Below, piece by piece: positions 1-8,117 of a DNA stretch of 32,111 nucleotides. Numbering within the stretch: position 1 is the stretch's first letter; every line of letters starts with the position of its first letter. The stretch covers positions 1 through 32,111 of the forward strand of contig NZ_JADEXO010000073.1 in the NCBI RefSeq assembly GCF_015207105.1. The letters run 5' to 3'. This DNA is from a cf. Phormidesmis sp. LEGE 11477 (GTDB lineage: Bacteria > Cyanobacteriota > Cyanobacteriia > Phormidesmidales > Phormidesmidaceae). The translations under genes and the position numbers were made by a program. The notes under the pieces were generated by a model. It was not told the origin of the DNA and searched no databases. It saw only the letters and a program-made list of their open reading frames with translations.

Positions 1-2
1 GG

Positions 3-287
3 CAATCGCATTTCACCCCGCCCCCCGGCAAAGAACACACCGAAATGTCTCAATATCCCTACCTAGGCAAAAGCTTAGAATTCACCCCGACCTCCCCAGA
101 GCATGACTATCTCAAGCGCTGCTATTACTTATCGGGCGGTGCCTTTCTCAGCGGCTTTAGGGCTTATCTCTCTGGGCTGCAGTTTGCCCTGCCGCGAGTA
201 GCCTACGACATCGGCAGACAGCTATTCGTCGAACACCAAGAAGATATTTGGGATTCTTTCAACGCCTACGATATCAAGGAATATTGA
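3..287 (+). CDS. C-terminal fragment of probable FAD/NAD(P)-binding monooxygenase (partial)
   Basis: The reading frame is open from the left edge of the window to a TGA, so this is the tail of a longer protein; the ATG at 45 is probably internal. About 94 residues are visible. The segment YPYLGKSLEF, a GAFLSG-type stretch, SGLQFALPR and a final acidic helix resemble, from memory, the C-terminus of flavin-containing monooxygenase-like proteins (YPYLG..EF followed by a GA.LS motif). No FAD or NADP motif is visible because the N-terminal part lies outside. It reads in the same direction as the permease, dehydrogenase and amidohydrolase that follow, with a 101-base gap, so it may supply an oxidation step in the same pathway. 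The family call is tentative; it could also be an unrelated hypothetical protein. Confidence 0.4.
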   Translation, partial: QSHFTPPPGKEHTEMSQYPYLGKSLEFTPTSPEHDYLKRCYYLSGGAFLSGFRAYLSGLQFALPRVAYDIGRQLFVEHQEDIWDSFNAYDIKEY

Positions 288-388
288 AGGTAAACAATAG
301 TCTCTAATTTGCGCTAACCGTATTACAGGATACGATTGCCTCGCATGAATAGATTTAGAAGGTAGGGTAAGACGATTTTTATAAAGTA

Positions 389-1687
389 ATGTCAACCTCT
401 ACCAAACCGCCCATTCAGCCGCTAGAAGCCGAGAAAGCTGCTGAAGAAGATTATCCTTTAAGCGCCGTACCGTTTAGCGATCGCAAACCCTTCTGGTCTC
501 TATCGCTATTGCTGATGGGCTTTGCGCTGACCTCAACGACTTTGTTCGCGGGCGGAACGCTCGGCGCGGCCCTGAGTTTTTCTCAGCTGCTCACCATTAT
601 CTTGATCGGCAACTTAATCTTAGGAGCCTATTGCGCGGCCCTGGGCTACATCGCCTGCCAAAGCGGCTTGACGACGGTGCTAATGGCCAGGTTTAGCTTT
701 GGCAATGTCGGCTCTCGCTGGGTAGATTTCATTTTAGGCGCTACCCAAATTGGCTGGTATGCCTTTACCACAGCAATTATCGTTCAGGCACTGCTGGGCG
801 TTTTTGGTGCGCCTGATAGTGGATTGTTCTATGTTCTGTTGGTGTTTTTCTTTAACTATGCTTTTTGTGCAACCGCCTATATCGGCTACCAGGCGATTGA
901 CTGGCTGAGTCGATTAGCGGTTCCGGCTATGTTGGTTTTGGTGGCCTTGAGTATGGCACTGGCTGCTCGTGACTTTGATAGTAGTGCGATCGCAGAGCCT
1001 TCGGGTGCGCTGAGCATGGGAGCGGCCTTAGCCGTTGTGATCGGCACCTTCATTTCGGGAGGAACGCAATCCACTAACTGGAGTCGGTTTGCCGATACGG
1101 GCAAAAACGCAGTCATTTCTACGCTCAGTGCCTTTATGATTGTCAACGGTGTTTTGGTGTTTGCCGGTGCGTTCTGTTCTTTGGTCTACGGCTCAGAGGA
1201 TCTAGTCGCAGCGATGGGCCAGCAGGGCATCTTAGCAGGCGGCATTCTGCTGTTGATCTTGAACGTGTGGACAACGCAAGACAACACTATATACGCTTTT
1301 TCTGTGGCCGGGGCCAACATGTTTCGCACCCGCAAACGCCATGCCTTCGTGTTAGGCGGTGCCACCTTTGCGCTAGTGCTGACCCTCTCTGGTATCTACG
1401 AGCTATTGCCAACCTATCTAATTTTCTTAGGCAATGTAATTCCACCTGTGGGTGGCATCATCATGGTTGATTTTTGGCTGCGCCACCGAGGAGAATTTCC
1501 AGCGCTCTCAGCCAACGTTCCAGCTTTTAACTGGGCTGGCATCATCGCCTATGTCGTGGGCTCTGTGGTTGCCTACACGACTGGCAGCGCTGGCTATGGG
1601 ATTGGTCCGGTAAATGGCATTGTGACTGCGGCGGTGCTGTATGGTGTATTGCATAGAGTGATTTTTCAGCCGATTCGAGAGTACTAA
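389..1687 (+). CDS. NCS1-family cytosine/purine-type permease
   Basis: A 432-residue integral membrane protein with about twelve hydrophobic segments, the usual size and topology for the NCS1 (nucleobase:cation symporter-1) family. The stretch STNWSRFADTGKNA matches the family region around helix 6 (xxYSRFA in CodB-like proteins), and WTTQDNTIYAFSVAG matches the CodB-type helix 8 signature. The family imports cytosine, purines, hydantoins or related heterocycles using a sodium or proton gradient across the cytoplasmic membrane. The exact substrate cannot be read from the sequence; linkage to an amidohydrolase suggests an amino- or ring-substituted N-heterocycle that is deaminated or hydrolysed after uptake. 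The gene is followed after only 21 bases by the dehydrogenase, consistent with one transcript. The start ATG fits the first hydrophilic segment; a longer N-terminus is not supported. Confidence 0.85.
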   Translation: MSTSTKPPIQPLEAEKAAEEDYPLSAVPFSDRKPFWSLSLLLMGFALTSTTLFAGGTLGAALSFSQLLTIILIGNLILGAYCAALGYIACQSGLTTVLMARFSFGNVGSRWVDFILGATQIGWYAFTTAIIVQALLGVFGAPDSGLFYVLLVFFFNYAFCATAYIGYQAIDWLSRLAVPAMLVLVALSMALAARDFDSSAIAEPSGALSMGAALAVVIGTFISGGTQSTNWSRFADTGKNAVISTLSAFMIVNGVLVFAGAFCSLVYGSEDLVAAMGQQGILAGGILLLILNVWTTQDNTIYAFSVAGANMFRTRKRHAFVLGGATFALVLTLSGIYELLPTYLIFLGNVIPPVGGIIMVDFWLRHRGEFPALSANVPAFNWAGIIAYVVGSVVAYTTGSAGYGIGPVNGIVTAAVLYGVLHRVIFQPIREY

Positions 1688-1708
1688 GACAGCCTTAGAA
1701 ACCGCCCT

Positions 1709-2464
1709 TTGATGATTTCGAGTCAGGTAGCGATTATCACTGGCGCTAGTCGTGGAATTGGCGCGGCAACGGCAACGGCGATCGCCGATCAAGGCTTTGC
1801 TGTTTGCGTCAACTATCTCAACAGTCGAGAGGCTGCCGATAGCGTTGTTAAAACTATTGTGGAAAGAGGTGGTAGAGCGATCGCAGTCCAAGCTGATGTC
1901 AGTCAGGCAGATCAAGTTGTCCATCTGTTTAAAGCCGTTGATGAACAGCTCGGTACACTCTCGGCGCTCATCAACAACGCAGGCAGACTAGAAACTCAAA
2001 TGCGAGTAGATGAGATGGATGTAGCGCGCTTGAACAGAATATTCACCACCAATATTACGAGCTACTTTCTATGTGCAAAAGCAGCTGTGAAAAGGATGTC
2101 AGTTAACTACGGCGGCTCCGGTGGAGCGATTGTCAACGTCTCCTCAGCAGCGGCGCGAATCGGTTCGGCAGGAGAATATGTTGACTATGCAGCATCAAAA
2201 GGGGCTATCGACACGCTGACAATTGGCCTATCAAAAGAGATAGCTGCAGAAGGCATTCGAGTCAATGCTGTTCGACCCGGTTTCATTCAAACCGATATTC
2301 ATATAGCCGGTGGAGAACCCGATCGGATCAATCGAGTCAAATCATCCATTCCGATGCAGCGCGGCGGCGAGCCAGCGGAGGTGGCAAATGCGATCGCCTG
2401 GCTACTCTCCGAACAAGCTTCTTATGTAACAGGTGCGTTTATTGATGTCGCTGGTGGGCGATAG
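1709..2464 (+). CDS. SDR-family NAD(P)-dependent oxidoreductase
   Basis: A complete classical short-chain dehydrogenase of 251 residues, the usual family length. The cofactor motif TGASRGIG is at residues 11-18, NNAG at 89-92, the active-site Ser at 145/146 (VSS) and the catalytic YAASK at Tyr160-Lys164; a conserved Asn lies at about 115. The PGFIQTDI stretch after strand beta-6 is also typical. Such enzymes reduce or oxidise carbonyl/alcohol groups with NAD(P)H; FabG-like proteins are the closest in style, but the context of a permease and amidohydrolase argues for a catabolic role rather than fatty acid synthesis. It sits 21 bases after the permease and 15 before the amidohydrolase, so the three are probably one operon. 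Two start codons in tandem (ATG ATT after a preceding ATG) leave the exact N-terminus ambiguous by one residue. Confidence 0.88.
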   Translation: MMISSQVAIITGASRGIGAATATAIADQGFAVCVNYLNSREAADSVVKTIVERGGRAIAVQADVSQADQVVHLFKAVDEQLGTLSALINNAGRLETQMRVDEMDVARLNRIFTTNITSYFLCAKAAVKRMSVNYGGSGGAIVNVSSAAARIGSAGEYVDYAASKGAIDTLTIGLSKEIAAEGIRVNAVRPGFIQTDIHIAGGEPDRINRVKSSIPMQRGGEPAEVANAIAWLLSEQASYVTGAFIDVAGGR

Positions 2465-2479
2465 TAGAGACTAGAAAAT

Positions 2480-4012
2480 ATGAAACAGATGGAATCTATT
2501 CAGCTAGTTCGAGGACGATGGGTATTTAGCGCCAATGGCGTTTTATCGGACGGCGCTGTAGTAATGAAAGGAGAAAATATTCTAGAGGTAGGCGATTGGC
2601 AAGAGATGCATGATCGCTATCCGTCGGCTGCGGTTCTAGGCTCTTCTCATCACGCTGTGCTGCCTGGCTTGATTAACGCGCATCACCACAGCAACGGCAT
2701 ACCTAATTCTCTTTCAGGTATAGAAGATGATTTGCTAGAGCTTTGGCTATATTCTCGTAACGCCCAGCGATCGCAAGACTCAAAGCTGCGGACTCTGCTC
2801 AGTGCGGCCTATCTACTTAGAACAGGGGTTACCAGCGTTGTTGATGTGGCTAGCATCGGTGGCTCTGTAGATACCAGCTATCAAGAGATGCAGAGCTGTC
2901 TAAGCGCTTACGAGCAAGCAGGCATCCGAGTTGCTTTCACCCCTGGTGCTAAATACGACAGTTTTTTGGTGCATGGCGAAGGCCAAGACGCAGATTTTCT
3001 CTCCTCACTGCCCTCTGAGCTACAGCAGCAGGTAAAAGCACTGTCAACCCTTAGTCAAGGACTTTCATCCGGTGACTATCTAGAGATTGTCAGTGACGCG
3101 GTCAAACAATATCGGGATCATCCGCTGATTGATGTTTGGTTCGGTCCACCAGGGCCGCAGTGGGTAGGCGACGAGCTGCTAGCCAAGATTGTTGAAACGG
3201 CGAACCGTTTAGGAACGAGCGTTCAAACCCACGCTCTAGAATCATTTTACGAAAAAGAGATGGGGCCACGGTTCTACGGTGAGTCCGTGATTGCTCATCT
3301 GGACAAGCTAGGCGTGCTTAGCCCTCAGTTCTCGATGGCTCATGGCGTATGGGTCAACGAATCAGATATTGAAATCCTCGCCAGAACGGGCGCTTCGATT
3401 AGCCACAACCCGAGCTCTAATCTGCGGCTGCGGGCGGGCATTGCGCCACTACCAGCGCTGTTGGCAGGTGGCGTCACTGTGGGATTGGGAATGGATGGAA
3501 CCACGCTCAACGACGATGAGGATATGTTTACCGAGATGCGATTGGCCATGCGGCTAGCGCGATCGCCCCAAATTCAAGACAGCCCTCCCACCTATTCAGA
3601 TATCTTTCAAATCGCCACAGCCGGCGGCGCTAAGCTTTTTGGCAAGCAAGAGAGTATCGGTCAGCTAGCACCGGGCTACAAAGCAGATATTGTTCTAGTA
3701 GACTGCGAGTGCATGACCTGGCCCTGGATAGCACCCGAAGCCGACCCAATGACTGTAGTGATGATGCGATCGCGCCAGTCATACGTAGACACCGTTTTGA
3801 TCAACGGCAAAGTCGTGCTAAAAGACGCTCAGCCAACCGGATTCGACTTCTCAGCCGTGGGCCGAGAGCTAGCCGCGCAGCTAGCCGCGACCCCAGACAA
3901 CACAGAGTATCGAGCGCTGGCAAAGGCTATCAGGCCCCACCTGATGCAGTGGTATGGCGCTTGGCCTGTCCCCAAACTCGACCCTTACATCGAGACCAAT
4001 TCTCGAACTTAG
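2480..4012 (+). CDS. Amidohydrolase, cytosine deaminase/ATZ-TRZ type
   Basis: A 510-residue metal-dependent hydrolase of the amidohydrolase superfamily. Metal ligands are all recognisable: HxH at His68 and His70 in PGLINAHHHSN, His251 and nearby Glu254 in QTHALES, His288 in MAHGVW, and Asp339 in GLGMDGTTLNDD. The TTLNDDEDMF..MRLA stretch after the Asp is the pattern seen in ATZ/TRZ and 8-oxoguanine deaminase-like members, which hydrolytically remove amino or chloro groups from N-heterocycles. A beta-sandwich made from both ends of the chain (residues about 5-60 and 390-450) is consistent with the family. The actual substrate is unknown. It is the last gene of the operon begun by the NCS1 permease, so the most economical reading is import followed by deamination. 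A second in-frame ATG three codons in is an alternative start. Confidence 0.85.
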   Translation: MKQMESIQLVRGRWVFSANGVLSDGAVVMKGENILEVGDWQEMHDRYPSAAVLGSSHHAVLPGLINAHHHSNGIPNSLSGIEDDLLELWLYSRNAQRSQDSKLRTLLSAAYLLRTGVTSVVDVASIGGSVDTSYQEMQSCLSAYEQAGIRVAFTPGAKYDSFLVHGEGQDADFLSSLPSELQQQVKALSTLSQGLSSGDYLEIVSDAVKQYRDHPLIDVWFGPPGPQWVGDELLAKIVETANRLGTSVQTHALESFYEKEMGPRFYGESVIAHLDKLGVLSPQFSMAHGVWVNESDIEILARTGASISHNPSSNLRLRAGIAPLPALLAGGVTVGLGMDGTTLNDDEDMFTEMRLAMRLARSPQIQDSPPTYSDIFQIATAGGAKLFGKQESIGQLAPGYKADIVLVDCECMTWPWIAPEADPMTVVMMRSRQSYVDTVLINGKVVLKDAQPTGFDFSAVGRELAAQLAATPDNTEYRALAKAIRPHLMQWYGAWPVPKLDPYIETNSRT

Positions 4013-4128
4013 GCAACCCAAGCTTGATAGTAAAGCTAGCTGGATAACGTAAAGCTGAGCAGCGGTCAGCGTCTTTAGACTACACCTAAGATTTTTCAAT
4101 CCGTCCGCTCCTGCATAGGGTTTGGCGG

Positions 4129-4536
4129 CTATTCTGATTTTGGATTGATCTCGAATTCGAGCTTAGAGCGATAGAAACAAACGTCGAACTCTATGAAAAA
4201 GTTGGTCTGACCAAGAATTACCGGTATATTTTCGCTTCTTGCCCAGGCAAAGGCTAGTTGTACGGAGCCGCATCCTTCGACTTCCGCTACTGCAAAAAAT
4301 GGTATCGCTGGCTGACGGCTTAGATTACCTGCAAGCTGAATGATGGCTTGTCGGTCATTCCAAGTCGCGCCTAGATTGAGTCCTACTTCATAGGGTAAAA
4401 CATTCACTGTAGCCCCACTGTCTACTAATCCAACCACTTCTATACTTCGATTTTGATGGCTCAGAATTAGCGGAATACGAGGTAGACTATCGAACTCGTT
4501 CTGGGATGAGTCAGTCGTTGAATATCTGAAGCGCAT
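4129..4536 (-). CDS. Retropepsin-like aspartic protease
   Basis: A 135-residue single-domain protein with the retroviral-type aspartic protease signature LVDSGATVNVLP (Asp-Ser-Gly-Ala) at about residues 37-48, preceded by hydrophobic strands and followed by a second hydrophobic region ending with ILGQTNFFIEFDV, the usual distal G-containing motif. Such clan AA proteins act as homodimers, each chain giving one catalytic Asp. The length, about 130 residues, fits one dimer half. It lies 23 bases downstream of a small ORF on the same strand (4560-4763), and I recall that cyanobacteria repeatedly pair this type of protease with such a small protein, so the two probably form one unit. Its cellular substrate is unknown. 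The overall arrangement resembles a toxin-antitoxin operon, but no toxicity can be inferred from sequence. Confidence 0.8.
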   Translation of the reverse strand: MRFRYSTTDSSQNEFDSLPRIPLILSHQNRSIEVVGLVDSGATVNVLPYEVGLNLGATWNDRQAIIQLAGNLSRQPAIPFFAVAEVEGCGSVQLAFAWARSENIPVILGQTNFFIEFDVCFYRSKLEFEINPKSE

Positions 4537-4559
4537 GATGCTGGCTGAATTATTCCACT

Positions 4560-4763
4560 TTAATCAGCAGTCGGCACAGCCTGCATGAGAATGGCTCCCG
4601 CACCAAAGGTATCGTAAGGCGTCGGTAAGAAATAGGTTTTGAAGGGTTCGAAAGGCGATATATTTCTACCATCATACAGATCAGAAGCAAGAAGACGGAC
4701 GAGTTCAATTTTTTCGCTTTCTGGTAACTGCCGAGCAGCCGGGATCAAATCTGCCAACTTCAT
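4560..4763 (-). CDS. Small hypothetical protein, partner of the retropepsin-like protease
   Basis: A 67-residue protein whose N-terminal half (LPESEKIELVRLLASDL) is an amphipathic helix of the kind found in small antitoxin-like cyanobacterial proteins, and whose C-terminal half contains the stretch LPTPYDTFGAGAILMQAV, a Pro-Tyr/Phe-Asp-x-Phe-x-Ala pattern I associate with small proteins encoded upstream of retropepsin-like genes. It starts at an ATG and ends 23 bases before the protease gene, so the two are likely co-transcribed with the small protein first. It could be an inhibitor, a substrate or a targeting partner of the protease; nothing in the sequence decides among these. It has no signal peptide or membrane segment. 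Confidence 0.6.
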   Translation of the reverse strand: MKLADLIPAARQLPESEKIELVRLLASDLYDGRNISPFEPFKTYFLPTPYDTFGAGAILMQAVPTAD

Positions 4764-4832
4764 AAATCAGCCCGTTACGTCATTTAGTATCTCAAACATA
4801 ACGTATTCACGGAGATGTAGAGCAGCACTTAG

Positions 4833-5351
4833 TTAGGGACAGGTCAATATCTTTTGCATTGAAATTGCCTTGATGGTGGTTCCCTGTCTTAGGGGCAAAG
4901 ATGCTGAACCAAGATATTGGTAACCGTGTTTTTCATAAAAATATTGAGAATTTAGTGAAGCCGTTACCGAAATATATTCTGTTCCTCGTTGTTTAGCTGT
5001 CGATTCAACACCAGATAACAACTTAGAGCCTATTCCACGTTGAGAATATTCTGGAAGAACGTACATTCCATGAAGTATCCCTTTGCCGCTTATTGAAGAG
5101 AAACCAACAATATCACCGTTGTTCTCAGCGAGAAATACGAAAAAGCCGGAAAACATACCTTGTGCAATCCAAGTATGATATGGCTTTATATGCTGAGTGA
5201 GTGCCCTGATCTCTTCGTTTGTGTAATGCGATTTGCACAAACCAACGATGGACAAAGATTGAACTCTATCTAGTTGAGGTGCGTCATCTTGGACTCCAAA
5301 TCGAAAGCTGATATCTACCACTTCTATCTCAAAACATAACCCATTCCACAA
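4833..5351 (-). CDS. GNAT-family N-acetyltransferase
   Basis: A 172-residue protein of the GCN5-related acetyltransferase fold. The acetyl-CoA-binding motif A is YVLPEYSQRGIGSKLL (Q-R-G-I-G), preceded by the strand GFSSISGKGILHGM and followed by motif B around ISVTASLNSQYFYEKHGY, in which the Asn...FYEK.GY pattern is typical. The transferred substrate is not predictable. The start chosen is a TTG preceded by AGAGGAG about four bases upstream, a good ribosome-binding site; a GTG at 5321 would give a 162-residue protein starting closer to the conserved fold and is the main alternative. It is followed after about 70 bases by the small protein and protease genes on the same strand, but no functional link is evident. 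Confidence 0.78.
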   Translation of the reverse strand: MWNGLCFEIEVVDISFRFGVQDDAPQLDRVQSLSIVGLCKSHYTNEEIRALTQHIKPYHTWIAQGMFSGFFVFLAENNGDIVGFSSISGKGILHGMYVLPEYSQRGIGSKLLSGVESTAKQRGTEYISVTASLNSQYFYEKHGYQYLGSASLPLRQGTTIKAISMQKILTCP

Positions 5352-5374
5352 GCTACTCCTCTAGCCGAGTATCA

Positions 5375-5414
5375 GCGACAGGGAAAGCGACTAATTTTGC
5401 CTATTCACTGTCGC
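5375..5414. repeat. Inverted repeat upstream of the acetyltransferase
   Basis: GCGACAG at 5375-5381 and CTGTCGC at 5408-5414 are perfect reverse complements separated by 26 bases. They lie in the gap between the PIN/TRAM gene and the acetyltransferase, both read leftward, so this may be an operator or a weak RNA structure upstream of the acetyltransferase. No T-run follows it, so it is not a standard terminator. Confidence 0.35.
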
Positions 5415-5480
5415 AGATAACATCTGTATCGCACCGATTCACTTTCGACGGCGATGTGCATGGGCGTTGTTAGGCTTTGA

Positions 5481-6566
5481 TTATGAGGAAGCCATAGCAG
5501 AGCGATTGGGCCTAGCGAAGATCATCCGACCGGCTGACGTTTGCAGCGCGCCAGTAACGACGACAACTAGATTATCGCCGATGTACTCGTTGCCTTCTTC
5601 TACAACGACCATCGTGCCGTCATTCAGATAGCCGACGCCTTGTGAGGGTTCTTTGCCTTCTTTTAGCACCCGAATTTCAATATCGTCACCTGGCAAGTAG
5701 GTAGGACGAAGCGCCTTGGCTAAGTCGTTGATATTCAAGACGCTGACCTGCTGAACGCTGGCGACTTTGTTGAGGTTGTAGTCGGTGGTGAGCAAATCTG
5801 CCTTCATTTCCTGGGCTAGCTTGACCAGTTTAGAATCAACCGCATTGATATCGTCATAGTCGGCTGGGTCAACGATCACGCGATCGGGATAGTTCTTGCG
5901 GATGCGGTTGATAATGTCTAGGCCGCGCCTGCCTCTGGCTCGCTTTTGATCGCTGGCTGAGTCGGCGACTCTTTGTAGCTCTTGTAAAATAAATTGCGGC
6001 AGCAGTAGCTGACCTTCGATAAAGCCGGTCTTAAGCAGGTCTTCTATACGGCCATCAATGATGCTACTGGTATCGAGCACTTTGGATTTGGACGGCTTCA
6101 GGGTGCCTTCAGAAATAAGCAAGGTTTCATAGCTATTGGGATTGACCAGCCTGAAGAGAGCCCTGCCATTGGTTTCAGCCAGGCTCATGCCAGTCACCGC
6201 GAATATCAGGCTACCCATGACGGCGGTCACGGGTTTGATAAAGCTGAACTTGACTGGAAAAGGAAGCAGGAAAAGAGGGGCTAACATTAAATTGGCAATC
6301 AGTAGCCCGACGACTAGGCCGACCGCTCTAGCTAGGAGCCGATCAGGCGGCATTTCGATGATTTGCTTTTCTATGCGCCGATAGCTGGTCTGCACAATCA
6401 GGCCAATAGCCACGCCAACTAATGCGCCAAAGCCAGCGGTAACGGACTCTAGCCCTTCGATGTTACTGACTTGAGCGAGGGCAGAGTCGGGTAAAAGATC
6501 GACGCTGAAAAAGCCGACGGCTGCCCCGGTCAAGATGAATGAAAATACAATGAGTGCGTCGAGCAT
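5481..6566 (-). CDS. PIN/TRAM domain-containing membrane protein (YacL-like)
   Basis: A 361-residue protein with the YacL architecture. Residues 1-135 hold about four hydrophobic segments that place it in the cytoplasmic membrane. A PIN nuclease domain follows from about 163, with the acidic motif LDTSSIIDGR (Asp165), a helical region and a second acidic stretch TTDYNLN; these Asp residues form the metal site in active PIN RNases. The C-terminal region (about 290-355, PGDDIEIRVLKEGKEPSQGVGYL..GT) is a TRAM RNA-binding beta-barrel. Members are conserved in cyanobacteria and Gram-positive bacteria and are thought to act on RNA, but the biological substrate is not settled. It is transcribed away from hemW across a 158-base divergent region with candidate promoters on both strands. 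Confidence 0.9.
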   Translation of the reverse strand: MLDALIVFSFILTGAAVGFFSVDLLPDSALAQVSNIEGLESVTAGFGALVGVAIGLIVQTSYRRIEKQIIEMPPDRLLARAVGLVVGLLIANLMLAPLFLLPFPVKFSFIKPVTAVMGSLIFAVTGMSLAETNGRALFRLVNPNSYETLLISEGTLKPSKSKVLDTSSIIDGRIEDLLKTGFIEGQLLLPQFILQELQRVADSASDQKRARGRRGLDIINRIRKNYPDRVIVDPADYDDINAVDSKLVKLAQEMKADLLTTDYNLNKVASVQQVSVLNINDLAKALRPTYLPGDDIEIRVLKEGKEPSQGVGYLNDGTMVVVEEGNEYIGDNLVVVVTGALQTSAGRMIFARPNRSAMASS

Positions 6567-6589
6567 AAGCTATGTATAAAGCCGGATAG

Positions 6590-6617
6590 AGTATAGAGCC
6601 GGGAAGGAAAAGTGCAA
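6590..6617 (-). promoter_or_regulatory. Candidate sigma-70-type promoter for the PIN/TRAM gene
   Basis: On the minus strand a TTGCAC hexamer (6617-6612) and a TATACT hexamer (6595-6590) are separated by 16 bases. The -10 matches five of six consensus bases, the -35 only three. It would place transcription start about 17 bases before the ATG at 6566. Seen in sequence only. Confidence 0.35.
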
Positions 6618-6631
6618 CCCGCTTAAAAGCA

Positions 6632-6659
6632 TTGCTGTGATTAGGATTACGGCTATTAT
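6632..6659 (+). promoter_or_regulatory. Candidate sigma-70-type promoter for hemW
   Basis: TTGCTG at 6632-6637 and TATTAT at 6654-6659 are spaced by 16 bases on the plus strand, about 65 bases before the hemW ATG. The -10 matches five of six consensus positions. Together with the minus-strand candidate at 6590-6617 it gives non-overlapping divergent promoters. Confidence 0.35.
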
Positions 6660-6724
6660 AGGGGCTGATCTAGCGTTCGCTGGCCTTCTCACTTTTTTTG
6701 TAACTTCTTGTACATAGCAACTGC

Positions 6725-7984
6725 ATGGTGACATCGGCGTATATCCATATTCCTTTCTGCCGTCGTCGCTGCTTCTATTGCGATTTTGCGATTACGGTTG
6801 TAGGAGAAAAACGGCGGGGCGATACCTCTGGCACGATGGCGAGGTATGTCGAGACGCTGCTGAGAGAGATTGCGGCGACGCCTGTCTATGACGAAAATCA
6901 TGACGAAAAACCGCTGAATACGGTGTTCTTCGGTGGGGGAACGCCTTCGCTGCTATCTGTGTCTCAGGTGGAATTAATTTTGAGCGTGATCGCCCACCGA
7001 TTTGGCCTTGCCCCAAATGCTGAAATCACGATGGAGATGGACCCGGCGACGTTCGATCTCGAACACCTGCAAGGCTACCAGTCGGCGGGCGTGAATCGAG
7101 TGAGCCTGGGCGTGCAAGCCTTTAGAGATGAATTGCTAGCAGCCGCAGGACGATTCCATCAGCGTCAGGACATTTTTCAGGCCGTCGATCGATTACGGCA
7201 GGTAGGCATTGAGAATTTCAGTTTAGACTTGATTTCGGGGCTGCCGCATCAGACTATGTACGACTGGAAAGAGGCACTGACTGAGGCGATCGCACTTCAG
7301 CCCAAACATATTTCCATCTACGATCTAATTGTCGAACCGCAGACCGCTTTTAGTCGCCACTACACACCAGGACAGTCGCCTTTGCCGAGCGATCGCACCA
7401 CTGCAGATATGTACCGCGTTGCTCAATCAGTGCTGAGTACTAGCGGCTACGAACACTACGAAATTTGCAACTACGCCAAACCCGGCTATGCTAGCCGCCA
7501 CAATCTGACCTATTGGCGCTGCCAACCAAACTACGGGTTTGGTATGGGGGCGACCAGCTATTTGCACCATCAGCGCATCGATCGCCCGCGCACCCAGAAA
7601 AGCTATCAGGCGTGGGTAGATGATTTTGTTCAAAACGGTGGCCAAACGGCAGATCCGGTGATTGAGCCAGCAGAGCAAGTCATCGAAACGATCATGATGG
7701 GGCTACGGCTGCCGTCAGGCATTGATCTAAGCGGCGTTTATCAGATTTATGGAGAGCGAGGACTGCAAGCACTAGGAAAGGCGATCGCACCGCATCTGCA
7801 AAACCGCTGGCTCATTCTCGAATCCACCGCCTCCGAGGACTCAGACTCCAAGCGATCAAGCTCAAATGAACCTAGGCTCAAACCCACCGATCGCATACGG
7901 CTCAGCGATCCCGAAGGTTTCCTGATGTCTAATGTCGTGATTACCGACGCTTTCAATGCGCTAGATCTGGCCGTCTCTCGCTAA
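6725..7984 (+). CDS. hemW: HemW-like radical SAM heme chaperone
   Basis: A 419-residue radical SAM protein. The iron-sulfur cluster motif is near the N-terminus: Cys12, Cys16 and Cys19 in FCRRRCFYCDF (CX3CX2C). The residue two positions after the last Cys is Phe, not the extra Cys seen in oxygen-independent coproporphyrinogen oxidase HemN, which favours HemW, a heme-binding chaperone that inserts heme into respiratory proteins. The GGGTPSLL motif and the SLGVQAF and GYEHYEICNYAK stretches are family features. The C-terminal HemN-type domain ends in DPEGFLMSN, as usual. A Ser/Asp/Lys-rich insertion of about 25 residues (SEDSDSKRSSSNEPRLKP) precedes that last motif and may be lineage-specific. 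Older annotations often call this protein coproporphyrinogen III oxidase; that activity is unlikely here. Confidence 0.88.
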   Translation: MVTSAYIHIPFCRRRCFYCDFAITVVGEKRRGDTSGTMARYVETLLREIAATPVYDENHDEKPLNTVFFGGGTPSLLSVSQVELILSVIAHRFGLAPNAEITMEMDPATFDLEHLQGYQSAGVNRVSLGVQAFRDELLAAAGRFHQRQDIFQAVDRLRQVGIENFSLDLISGLPHQTMYDWKEALTEAIALQPKHISIYDLIVEPQTAFSRHYTPGQSPLPSDRTTADMYRVAQSVLSTSGYEHYEICNYAKPGYASRHNLTYWRCQPNYGFGMGATSYLHHQRIDRPRTQKSYQAWVDDFVQNGGQTADPVIEPAEQVIETIMMGLRLPSGIDLSGVYQIYGERGLQALGKAIAPHLQNRWLILESTASEDSDSKRSSSNEPRLKPTDRIRLSDPEGFLMSNVVITDAFNALDLAVSR

Positions 7985-8117
7985 TCGTTCACCTAATTTC
8001 GGTGGCCCGGTCAACTAAAGACGCAATTAATAAAGACCATGACAACCTTAAAGAAGAAGCCGCCACTTTGCAGTAACATAACCGTCTGTGTAAGCCCGAA
8101 ACCTTCTAACAACTTCT

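Noticed and set aside
6725-7984. Coproporphyrinogen III oxidase (HemN)
   Set aside because: The residue after CX3CX2C-Asp is Phe, not the fourth Cys of HemN, favouring HemW.
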